Source: Phymorhynchus buccinoides
Lineage: Eukaryota; Mollusca; Gastropoda; Neogastropoda; Raphitomidae
NCBI GenBank assembly: GCA_017654935.2
Contig: CM065695.1
Span: 33,596,575 to 33,660,574 of the forward strand
Direction of reading: 5' to 3'
Length of the DNA: 64,000 nt
Of this stretch, positions 35,626 to 48,391 are shown piece after piece. The position numbers were made by a program, and so were the translations under genes. Below the pieces are notes generated by a model that was given only the letters and a program-made list of their open reading frames with translations, did no database searches and was not told the origin of the DNA. Each line of letters begins with the position of its first letter. The first letter of the stretch is position 1.

Positions 35626-36300
35626 ATGGCTAAGCGTGTAAGCCCCGGACTCCCGCCCTCTGTGAGTCTTCCCAGGGGTGCGGATGAACTGCTGAGTTTC
35701 TCTGCAATGTTGGTTTGGCCTGCCCACGCAGCACTGAGCAGCTTGTTGTCGCTGTGGTTTATCACCACAGCGGAGAAAGACGACCCCACCAAACTGACGA
35801 TAAGACGCATGGTGTTGGCGCCCCTTTATACCGTTCTTTTCCTGCTTTTCACTCCCCTGGCTCTCTGCGGTATCCCGGTACGGTGCCTTCTTTCAAACCT
35901 GAAGAAACCTTTTCGGTACTCGATCAGCAAGAACGCTCACACGCAAGCCGAGGAAGAGGACGCGGTAAAACGTCTGTCTGCTCACCGACTAAAAGACTAC
36001 CAGTTTGGCGTAGCTTCGGCAAACACGTGTTTATTAGGGGAAGTCGCGGCCAGGATTAACAACCTTTCTCACTCGGGGCAGAGGTCGAGGTCCATGGGCG
36101 AGCGGGTAGTGGTGGATCAGTTTCACTACGGAAAAGTTTCTGTCACTTCACGGGGTGGGGATGCTGTCGGGGACGGGGCGAAGGCCACGGGCGATTTTGT
36201 GGGCGGGCTGGCGACCCATTTCCCTCGTCTGGATTTCCTGTGCATGCAGGAGGTGGCGGATTGGGACTACAACAAGATTCTGCGTCAGGAACTGCACAAG
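35626..36300 (+). CDS. SMPD3: SMPD3 exon 1 (coding): membrane hairpin and start of catalytic domain
   Basis: Codes for residues 1-225, from MAKRVSPGLP to RQELHK, ending at AAG before GTATGG. It contains both hydrophobic segments, the SANTCLL motif and the catalytic-site motif DFLCMQEV. G+C is clearly higher than in the flanking introns. Confidence 0.93.
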
Positions 36301-39300
36301 GTATGGAGTGTGATTGGAAAAGGAGGCTCGGTTTGTTATGTGTGTGTGTGTATGTGAGTGTTTGTGAAAATATGTGTGAGCGTGTTCTTCTTTTGCTAGT
36401 GTATGTTTCTGCTTTGAAGCGTTGAATTTGTGCACGTGTGCAATCTATGCCCTTTAGAAGGAAAAAAAACAATGTACAAAAAAACATAGTACTGGTCATG
36501 ATGTGATTGCCTTTCCACCTGTTCAAATGAAACCAAAGAGAGGCTCACTACACACTCAAACACACACACACACACACACAACACACACACACACACACAC
36601 ACACACTTACACACACACACATTTATGCACACATACACACACCAGGGCTCCCAGGGACACCCATTTGGGGGTCTATGAAGCACTATAATTCTAAAGGACC
36701 CTATAAAAGAATATGCAGGGGGTCCCAGGGATGCACTATAAAAATTCTTTTTAGCATTCGCTATGCCATCGGGACCCTCTATCCCGCCCACCTCTAGGAC
36801 CCTCTATGCTGTAAGTGAAGGAGTCCGCTGGGACCCCTTGTTTTGCAGGACGATTGGGAGCCCCGACGCACACTCATGCATATGCATGACATGCATGTAC
36901 GCACACACATGCAGAGACACACACACATACACACACACCTCGCACAAAAACATTGTACGTTATGATGATACACACATAGGAAATGTCTATGGGATTTTTT
37001 TGGTATCCACTGCAGTACTCTGGAAGTTTTTAGCGACCATCAGTATCTTTTTCTTTGTCATTTCTCTTCACCCCATGCGAAGCACTGCACAGAATCACTT
37101 GAAATTAAGTATGTTGGTAGATCACCTAAAGCTGGCGTGTCCCACCTTGTTGCTATTTTCTTTTAACATTGTTTAAAAGACAAATATCATCAATACGTGA
37201 AGATTCCTATGTCATCTGCAGGTGTTTCATTATATCAAACTCAAAGACACTGTAATGGGAATAAGACAGACAACTGGAGAGTTAGGCAAGCCGGGTTGAT
37301 AGGGTTATCGTTCGTGATCCCAAAGACTGGAATTTGAATCGACGTGGTTTTTTTAAATACCAGTTTTAAATTTGAGTACTTGGGCAAACCTTTTTCTGTT
37401 TTCCTGAAGACAAAGAAAGGTAAGGAAGCTGCAAATACGGCCAGAAAATCTATGAAACAGTAACAACCATTGTTAGATTACTGCTGATGTTCAAGGGGGG
37501 CATAATCAGGGTTTCTGTCCTCACTACTCATATAGGGGAAAATGGCCGCTTGTCTGTCTTATTCCCATTACAGTGTCTGTGCTTATGTTCCGCACGACAT
37601 AGGGGTGTTGTCAGTAAGACTCAGGAGCTGCTGCTACCGTATTTTGCAGACTACAAGGCAATACTTTTTTCCACATATACCGAGACCCTTGCGTTGTATA
37701 CTATGACTAACAATATAGTAAGAAAGTATAATGTATAAGTTTGTATAGTGTGTATATGTGGTGTGTGTACTTTCTTGCACATGTGTGAGGGTGTGGGTAT
37801 GTGTGGGTGTGTCTGCATGTTTGTGGGTGAGCGTGTGTGTGGTGTGTGTACTTTCTTGCTTTCTTGCTATATGTGCGTGTGCATTCTTGCACATGTGTTT
37901 GCGTGTGTGGGTATATCTGTGTGTGTCTGCATGTTTGTGTGTGTGTGGTGTGTGTGTACTTTCTTGCATTATATGTGTGTGTACATTCTTGCTTGTGTGT
38001 TTATGGGTGTGGGTATATGTGTGTGTGTCTGCATGTTTGTGTGTGTTTTGCATGTTTGTGTGTGTGTGTATGTGTGTGTGTGGTGTGTGTACTTTCTTGC
38101 ATGTGTGTACGTTCTTGCACATGTGTTTGTGTGTGTGTGTGTGTGTGCATGTTTGTGTGTGCGTGCGTGTGTGTGCATGTGTGTGCGTGTGGTTGTGTGT
38201 ACTTTCTTGCATGCATATCGTCGCCCGCACGCAAAAGAGACGTAAGTCGAATGACGTCACTTCACCTGAGGAATGGAAAACTCAATACTTTGGTCATTTC
38301 AGGCCACATAGTGTCATTTTTTATTCATTTAGCATCACCATCGGTATTTTATCTTTGCAAATGGTTGTTTTACAGCTTTGTTAGATGATGCAGCTTGTCT
38401 AGATCAAGTGGTATGTTCAACACTTCGAAGATGACCAATTTTGAGTTACGTTTCTTTTGCATGCGGACGGCGATATGTGTGTGTACATTCTTGCACATGT
38501 GTTTGTGTGACTGAGTTTGTGGGTATGTGTGTGTGGGTGTATGCATGTGTGTGTGTGTGTGTTTGTGCGTGTGTGTGTGTGTGTATGTGTGTGTGTGAAT
38601 ATTTTTATGCTTGAATGGGAAGTAAGGTAGGAGAATAATAAACACAAGTGCAGGTACAGTTAGAAAATCATCTTGTGTTATCTCCTAAGACATGTCTTAT
38701 TAACTGACCATTCGTATTATTGTTGGGTCTTTTTTTGTTACTTTCATTTAGTCCAAATCCATTCCCATGCATGACGTCTTCCTAACACCTCCTACGTCAT
38801 TACTATTTTCGTAAGTATGTATCAACTTCATTGATCGCGTCTCTTCATTCCATTCTATGTCTCTACTTTGGGTCAATGGTTGATAAAGGCTTCTTTTATT
38901 AACCCTTTCGCCGCCAGCCATTTTTCAGCCCAAAAAAAAAGATCGTGAAACTTAGCTGGGTAAAGACAAAACATTATCTGCAATATTGGGAACTCGCCTG
39001 TGACATGTACAAAATTAGGCCTTACCTCCCAAATTTAAGAAAATAGGGTCTTCAGATAACAGGGCCTGATTTGATGCCTAATTTTAGTGACATGGGTGTT
39101 AAACCTTTGTGGTGCGTAAATGCGACATTGGCGGTGAAAGGGTTAAAAAGCCGAACATTCTCAAAGTTTAACCGAAAGCTTGTTGTTTTGTGTTGTTTTT
39201 TTAGTGTAAGGAAGTATGATAATGTGAATTTTGTGTCAAATAGATCTGGGAGGTGCTCCTTATGCTTATAGTGTGTGAGTTATATAGTAGTTATAGTCCG

Positions 39301-42300
39301 AAAAATATGGTACCTGTTTAACGCAGGACTCAGTGAGGAGCAACTACTACCTGTTCAACCTGGGGCTGATGCTGTCCACACAATACCCTGTGTATGTGTT
39401 TGTTACAGATATTAACACATTATTTTCTTACATGTTGATCACAGGTGTTTCCCTACATTCTGCACAATGTGGGCGTGTGGTCAGTGAGGAGCAACTACTA
39501 CCTGTTCAACTCGGGGCTGATAGTGGCCAGTAGACACCGTGTGTGACGAAAACAATTTATTTTCAAACATGTTGTTCACAGGTGTTTCCCTACATTCTGC
39601 ACGATGTGGGCGTGTGGTCAGTCAAGAGCAACTTATACCTGTTCAACTCGGGGCTGATGCTGGCCAGCAGGCATCCTGTGCTGGAGGCGGACTTCAAGTT
39701 CTACCCACGCTCCGTCTCCCAGTGCCTCATCATCGGCAAGGGGCTGCTCATGGTCAAGGTGGGAGAGAAGACAGGGCTGGGGGGAGGGGTGGTGGTAGTA
39801 GAGAGTATTAAAGACCCACCACATCATGTATCAAAATCATGGTTTTCAGGTGTTTTCCCTCTTATTCCTGGTAAAAAAATCTTAAGAAATTTTCCTAGAA
39901 AAAACAACTGAAAACTGTATTTTGCAAGGATACAGAAAGCACAGGGGTCAGTTGTACACTTGTTTATGCAAATAGCATATATGCATGTGCACACATGCTT
40001 TCATGCACATATGTCAGTGTTAATTTGGACGCACGTACGTGCATCTCTGATGCTCGAAACTCCCATCTGATGATGCACAGGGTTTCTTCTTCTTCTTCTT
40101 CTGCGTTCCCGGGCCATAAGGCCACAATGGGTACATATGTGTCTGTTTTCCAGTTTTCACTGGTCTCCTCGCTGCATTCATCCGACGCATTCCGATTTCG
40201 GAGGAGCTCAAAGGAGAAAACTATATGGAAGATTTTTTTTTTTTAAAGGCAAGAGAATGGGCCAAAAGTCAGAAAGATAGTAGATGACACAAAGCAAGGA
40301 AAAAGGCAGAGTCAAAGAGAGATACAGATTACAGGAAGTGACAAGCACAGAACTTCCAGAAGGTGGGGGAACTATTTGTATGGAAGACCCCCCGGTATCC
40401 CCACGGGGGACTGGGTTTCAAACCTGAGTGCTTCACCAAACATAGCAATCTTTCACCTGATGCACAGTTTTGTTTAAAAATGTCAAAAAGTTTTATAGAG
40501 AGACCTAAAATATCCACGTGACCCAGTAAAAATACAGAATCATATTTCCTGTGCTGATCCTAATCCCCAGATTCTGAAGATAGAATTAACACTGGGAGTA
40601 CCGTAATTTTCGGGTTATAAGGCAATATTTTTTTCTCCAATTTCGACCTATGCGCCTAATAAACGAGGGCACCCTATTAGTGAACAAAATCATCAGAAGA
40701 GAAGCAACGATTGCCGTGTTCAGTACAGTCTACTGTGAGTCAGACATCGAAATTGGTCACGAGTCGGCGATATGACGAATACTCACGTTAAAATGCTTCA
40801 AAATTTATCGACAGAGATACCGTCCAACAGATGCCACAACCCTTCATTGGGTATCAAAAGCATCCTTGTGGAGCTTAAAATGCCATAATTCTATCAGTTT
40901 TTACGAAGAATTGTCCAAACACAACAACAGGAAGCAGCACAGACGGAAGTTCGATTATTTGATAGGGGAGCCAACTCTCGTTTATCACAGCAGTAATGGC
41001 GGTCAGTAAGCGTTTACGGGACGCGTACAGGCTTCAAAGTTTGACTTTCTTTTGCGAGGTGCGTATCGCCGTATATACTAGGGCGCCTTTTGTTTTAATT
41101 TTTTCAGATTTTTTTTGGAAAATTGCCCTATTCGCCTTAAGCACAGCAGCGCCTAATGATCCGAAAAATACGGTAGTTAGAAAAAAGAAGAAGAAAAAAG
41201 GAAAATGCAGGTGTGGGGTGTGGGCTACACTTGCATCCGTACAAATCAGCACATATGCATGTGCCTACACGGTTCCATGCACTCATGAATACATTTTAAA
41301 CAAGAGGCAAAGCCTGCAAGGCTCACGTCTGATTTTTATTACTATAGCAGGCATGGGAATTCCCATGACAATTCCCATGCCTGTATAGAGAGAATACTGT
41401 TATGTAGACACTTGTGCATCTGAAAACAGAATTAATTTTTATTTTACTGTGTAAATTAAAATTATTTCTATGCACCCCTACCCCTTTCTTTAAAATTTAA
41501 TTATATGTATGCGCATGTAACAGTGGAGCCCTATTTTTATTTTTGGCAAACAAGTAAAATTGAAAAGCATATTGACCAAGCTTTCAGAAAAAACATAGTG
41601 ACCAATCCCCCCCCCCCGCCGGCCTACGGACACCTGTAGTAGGCCTAGTCTTTGCCTGTGGGTCTAAGCCTCTTACTCTTAGAAAATTAATAATTGAAGT
41701 TGCGTGATCTGTTACTGTTTTAAACTGATCGTTCATGCGATGAAAACTTGTTCCACATCATCTACATTTCTGTAAGATATTTTATATTAGTCCTAATATT
41801 TTATTTTCGTTTCGTTAATTCTTCCCCCCCCCCCCCCCCTTTGCCACAAAGCAAAGGTCAAGGTCACAGCCAGCAAGCTCATCCATGTTTATCTTCCCCT
41901 GTACAGTCTTTGCTCATGGTGATCAATCGTCTAGGCCTAACAAAGGATTCGTACGTCGAAGGCAGTGAAATCGACGAACCCTGGATTTTCCGTATTTTTT
42001 TTTTCAAGACTGAAATGAATGTGGGCTAAATGTTAAGTACGTCGTCTTGATTATGAGGTAAGGCATGGACTCTAGGCCTAGGCCTTGTTGCCGGAAGTGC
42101 AGTAGGCTAAGTTGTGCGCAGAGATGATGTGCAAATGAACACGAACAACCGTTACTCAAAGGCGCAAATAAAAGCTAAACAACCGGGCCGTCAACGCACA
42201 CACTCGGTACATCCATTTGTTACAGAAAATATAAGTTGACGACGTTAAAATGTACCTATTTGTACACACCTGAAGTCTTGTGTTTCTTTTTAAAGAGCGT

Positions 42301-42770
42301 TTTTGTATATCTAATGGAGAGTCTTCTTTCCAGTATGTATCTCCTACTCGGTACAACACAACAGTTACAGTAATCTCTGCAACAAATGATTTTCTTTCTT
42401 TTGTTCCTTACCGATGTATCTGACTGCTTTGATCGCCATGACTTGAAGGCTCACGTCAAAATCAAGTATCCTGCTAACTTTAACCCTCTAACATCTTATG
42501 TTTTTTTAAGAAAATGACAACGTTAAAGTTTCAGTGGAGAGTGAGAGTCTTTAGTTTGAAGAGTGTGACTGAGTCAAGGTTCAAGGTTGCACAACCTTAT
42601 CTTTATTTTGTTCTTTATCAATGTATCTGACTGCTTTGATCGTCGTGACTTGAAGGCTCACGTCAAAATCAAGTATCCTGCTAACTTTAACCCTCTAACG
42701 CCTTATATGTTTTAGAGAAAATGACAACGTTAAGGTTTGAGTTAAGGTTAAAGGTCGGGGCCACGGACGC

Positions 42771-42845
<75 letters not shown>

Positions 42846-45800
42846 ACAAGACACACAACCGAACATGTACGATACTATAGACTCACTTTGTTTTAAAAAA
42901 ACGACGTGAGCCAAAAATGATTATTGATAAACAAGCATCTACAATTAGATTGAAGAAACACATTGATGAGAGGAAAAGTGGATGTTCTGCAACATGTTGT
43001 ACAGATTAATTGGATAACAAACCCGAAATTTACCATTTAAAAGAAAATCAAGGTGTTAGTTACTTCACCAAAAAATTGTCTGGTGGTTGTTTTTGTTATG
43101 CTTACTTTTATTTGTTTATGTGGTTTGTTGCTGTTCTTGTTGTTTTAGATTTTAAAACACTTTAAAAACAATTTTGTAATCGTAATTGACGTTGAAATAT
43201 GCAAATGCCCTCCCTGTATTGCAGGTTCTGATTGGCGCCGAAACAGACAGTCGAAGACATGTGGGCTACATTTACACCACTCACCTGCAGGCTTACCAAG
43301 GTAAGAAGGGAGTGCTGTGTGGGATTGTTGCTGTCGTAATGCAATCATCTCGCATGGTGTGGGAAGATGCATTGTGCCTATTGATATGTTTGTAATCTAA
43401 GAGTTAATGTAGGCATTTTCACAGTGGAGGCTATCCAAAAACTCAGACTGGAACTTGAACGGAGAATTCAACTGGCCTATTGACATGCAAAATGTGTACT
43501 GTTTCAAAGGGACATAACCAGTGTACTCATATAGGGAAAAGAGACCGGATGCTTATCTTCCCCTATACAGTCTTTGATACAATGGGATTATGATTGTCTG
43601 CTATTTGATAACGAAAGAAAAGAATTTAGGGGAAAAAATCACATAAGTATCCATGCTTTGTTTTCATTATTTTGTTTGTGGGTTTGTTTTCCTTGTGTTT
43701 AGTCAGCTAATTCTACACCGTGTTAAGCCTCTCCTTGAAATAAGGGGGTCAGACTTAGTGCGCAAAATGTATCTGGTCAGTAACATTTTAGGGGGTCACA
43801 ATTGATATTTTAGGGGGTCACAATTGATATTTTAGGGGGTCACAATTGATATTTTAAGGGGTCACAATTGATATTTTAGGGGGTCACAATTGATGCAAAA
43901 AGGTTTTAGCATGATGTGCCACTCAAAGTTGTAGTGCATGCTTTGGGAAAACTGTGCATTAGGTGACAATACTTGGCCCTTTACTCAGATGGCTTTATCA
44001 CTGGTTGGCATTAGCCTGTAGAAAGGGCCAATAGTAAATGAGAGCTGTGCTATAAATGATATTCTACAGTATTGGAATATCATGGTACAGCTTAGTCTTT
44101 CGTGGAAGACTATGACTCTCGAACGAGGGGGGGGGGCTTGCACCGGCTCTGGTGCTGCAGCCAGTGGGATTGGTTGGCCTTTGGGGACCTTCCCCAACGC
44201 CAACTCTCGTCCTCAAATCCTGTTGGCCGAGAGAGTGGGGATGTACCCTGGGCAAGGCATCTATGCACTAATTCTCGCCCAGCCCGCCAGAATAGCATCT
44301 GCCCCCTCTGCTATCTGGCAGTCATTGTTGTAAACGACAGACAGACAACAACAGGTGACAATAATATGCTACATTTTAGAGACACACCAGCCTGAAATTC
44401 AGTGCGGTAGATGGGAGATTTTAATATTCTGAACGCCATAGGCACACACACCTGTGCATAAGAATCAGCCCTGTACTGTTTTTGTTTCATTCATGTAAGG
44501 GTCGCCGCTCGTAATTTCAACAGGTTTGCAAGTGTGCTGATTCGAACCCAGCTGGTCACAATGTTGGATCTTTGGGAAAGATACTTTACTCCTATTTCCT
44601 GGTCCTTGGGATGAGACCTAAAACCGAGGTCCTGTGTGCAAATGCACGCATAAGATCTTGCGCGCACGTTAAAGCCCATTCCACTATTCGGTACGAGTAG
44701 GCCGTGTGTGCCGGTGGAATGGATGACACAAACTCACAAAGCATGCATCCTGAGCGCCAACAGCAGTCTAAACGAAGACTTTGGGCGTGGGGCCCAATCG
44801 GACGAAAAACAAAAACAAAACAAAAGGTGTACATGTTTATGCTTATATTTGCTCATCATGAATTATCTCAGTACGTTTCTAATTTATGAATTTGTGGTGT
44901 GTGGCCAGGGGCGGAGCCAGTGATTGTCAGTCAGCTGGACAACATCATAGAGTGGACGGCGGAGTTCAGAAAAAAGACGGCCGACAGTAGAGACGTCGTT
45001 CTCTTTGACATTGTATGCGGGGATTTCAACTTTGACAATATTTCCCCAGGTTAGTGATATAGCATTTGGTTTGGGTGTTTTTTTCTGCTGTCCCATCTTC
45101 TAGGCTATGCAGAGGCGTTGCTCCCACAATGCTCATTCCGAGCCTCCGAGCCCCAACTCGCAGCCACACCCTGATTTGTCAGGTCGCAAGGGGTGCGAAT
45201 CTATGTTAGGTTGTCAGGAGGCAACCACCAGAGGAGACACCGCACTGCTACTGAGTCACCTTGATGGAGTTCAATGGAGCCTGTTTTGAGTTAACATACA
45301 CAGGACACCACCTACTAAGCCCCCTACTGACGACAGTAATGTCTTAGTTGTGGAGCCAGCGTGAGGGCGGACATCCCCCCGAGGGCGCCACAACGACCGT
45401 CCATCAACTCACCTGAACATACTGATCCCCATGACTTTGACCAGAACGGTCCATCGACTCACCAGAACATACTGATCCCCATGACTTTGACCAGAACGGT
45501 CCATCGACTCACCAGAACATACTGATCCCCATGACTTTGACCAGAACGGTCCATCGACTCACCAGAACATACTGATCCCCATGACTTTGACCAGAACGTA
45601 CCAAGGGCAAAAACAGGATTGGTAATCGAAGTCACCATGAGAGCAGGGCTTGCAAGGCCACATAATTTGAGACCATTTTTTTCCTTTTTGATGATTGATG
45701 GAAATAAGGGAGATGATAATGGTGATGCTGCTGATGCTGTGGAGTTCCGTATTGGTCTGAGACTGCATGCCAGGGCTGTGTTCTACACTTCCTTTCATAA

Positions 45801-48360
45801 TGATATCCTAGCGTTAACCAGGCCCGAGAACTACAGACACCTGCAGTGTTGGCTATGAGATTAGAGCAACAGTCTCAGAATCACATTCGTCAAATGGATG
45901 AAGCTCGACTGCGTGGTTTCAGTCTTCCCTTTGAGCCCATACCCACTCACTGTGTTTAGGAGTCGGTCCAGTACTGAGAAAACCCTTTACCTCTGATGGG
46001 ATTCGAACTCAAGACCTCCCAGCCACTAGTCCGCAATGCTAATCACTGCGCTGGCATGTAGCATTTGTTATTGTCGCTGAATTTGTACTGAGACTGTTGA
46101 TTGTTTGGGGTGGTTTTTGGTATTACTAGGGTACTATGTGTTGGCCTCAGGTTTGACTTCATCCTACGATGTTGTTCTCTGTAGCAATATGTATATTGAT
46201 TTTTAACTCTGCCACCATGTTTGGAGAAAAGTTCTTTTGTTGATCCTTTAGTTTGTTTTTGTGTACCGTATATTATTCAATTGTTACAATGGCACAGGTT
46301 AGCTATTCTGTTACTTTCAAAAGTTTGATAAACTGTATGTCAATTTAATCTTAGCCGTCATGGTCTTTGATAACCTTATTTGTATTTGGGTTTAATAATG
46401 TATGTGTTGATGTTGACTTAGGTATGTGCCGTAGTTTAAGTTTAGTTAACTGTAATATTCATAGAAGTTTTCTTTTGTGTGTGCTGATTTTAACCTTGAC
46501 ACATCCCTGAACTATGCATTAATGCGATAGCAGTTCTGCCTATTTATTGGTGAATTTGTGCACCCGTAGGAGTGAGAGGGGTTCAAGTAATAGTTTCCTT
46601 CATGAAGCAGAAGTGAGAATTCTACATTTGTTACATCTTAATAAATGCCCCTAGAATATAAGAAATAGAATGTAGAGACTGCTCCTTGCATGTATGCCTC
46701 TCCTATGAAGCAAACTAAAACTGTTGGTGGATTCGCGGATTTTAATTTGAATTGACGATTTTCTGGAAAAAAACTAGGGGGGAGCACTTCGTCAAAATTG
46801 GAGTTGATTACCTCGACTTACTCGGTCAAAACCATAGCAACAATGGCGGCATGGCGTCGAAGCTTGAAATTGCAGGATGCGAGTCAGCGACTTGCAAACA
46901 TTTTTTCAGAAAAATGAGGGGCGGCCAGTAGAACTTGCAAAATGTGGCGTAAAAATATAAATGACATCAATTTTAAAATGACGTACGGTGTTCTAAGTGA
47001 TGTAAGTCTAATCAAACATACGAGGCGAGAGCTGGGGATCTACTTGAAGGCAGAGTAACTTCCCCTGTTTGACCGATTGAATTAGGCAAGATCACTCCCG
47101 CACACCATGAAATTACTCCCCTTAATTATTTCCGAACAATTCCTATTGACGGCTTTTGTTTTGCACAGGGGATAAAGACAACAGGGACCACCGGGTGTTC
47201 GACGTCTACCACGACCCATGTCGGTTAAAGCCTGGCCAGGACCAGCCCTGGAGTGTAGGTGAGTACAGTGCAACCACTTTGGGGTTCAAATCTGCCCTGT
47301 GTTTAGGGAAAAGTCCCTGGGTCTGCTTCCTCTGTGTTTCTGTCTTCCACATAGCTAGGTGAACGCATGGATGGACCTGTGTCGGTTAAAGCCTGGCCAG
47401 GACCAGCCCTGGAGTGTAGGTGAGCACAGTGCAAACAGTCTGGGGTTCAAATCTGCCCTGTGTTTAGGGGAAAAGTCCCTGGGTCTGCTCCTCTGTGTTT
47501 CTGTCTTCCACATAGCTAGGTGAACGCATGGATGCTCCTGCTTTCAGGATGTTCTCAAGTTCAGGATTTTTGGGGTCCAGGATGTCCTGAAGTTCAGGAT
47601 GTTTTTGTCCAGGATGTCCTGAAGTTCAGGATGTTTTTGTCCAGGATGTCCTGATAATCAGGATTTTTTTTATTGCCTGGATTATGAGAATTTGAGAAGA
47701 TGCATTTTGCTGGTTATAGAGGTCATGAAGTTTAACCAGAAGTGAAAGTGCAACGATAGTCTGTTAATTACATTGGAAACTGTTGTTTCCCTTCAGCTTC
47801 CAGGGGTCATTGCCCCCCGGAACCTCCAGGAGGGGCGCTGTCCCTGCACTCCGCAGTTTCACGGATTGGGCATAACATATACAATGCGCAGGCACGGAGC
47901 TGAAGCAGCCTTACATGCACGAGTCAATGGCCGTCACACCGGAGGCCCTTAAGACGTCGATAGGGGACCCCGTCCTTCGCCACCGGTACCTGGTGGACGC
48001 CAACATCGTGGAGCAGTCCATGAGCACCCTGTGCACGGACAAGCTTTGTCTGGATGGGGACGGCAACATCGTCACTTTCCCTGAGGCGGGCCGGCGTCGC
48101 ATCGACTACATCCTCAGTCGGAAGGACACCCCCGTGGTAAGGTATTATTAGGTACTTTATAGTCACAGAGGCGTCTCTGTGAAATTCGGGTTGCTCCCAC
48201 CTGGAGAGCGCGTCGCAGCCAGAGGCGCACCACCCAATTTTTTGTTTGTTTTTGCATGTGATCTTTGTGTGACATGGGGGGAGGGGAGGGTAAATTTTGA
48301 CCAAATGACAACTTTTTCGTTGCCACTGGGTTTAGCATATGCTAAGTGCATGGGCACACG

Positions 48361-48391
<31 letters not shown>

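Larger units (their letters stand above)
37638..39312. mobile_element. TACCGTATTTTTC-family MITE split by nested insertions
   Basis: The left end TACCGTATTTTGCAGACTAC continues to about 37735. The right end with TTATAGTCCGAAAAATATGG finishes at 39312. Between them lie the GT minisatellite (37740-38600) and a family 1 TTAA element (38899-39146). Confidence 0.65.

Noticed and set aside
37634..38388. Several open frames above 150 residues rich in His/Thr or Cys/Val
   Set aside because: They are translations of GT/CA repeats, open on both strands at once.
45392..45599. CRISPR-like array
   Set aside because: The 50-base units are contiguous with no variable spacers.
47543..47665. CRISPR-like array
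   Set aside because: Short imperfect tandem units without unique spacers, inside a eukaryotic intron.
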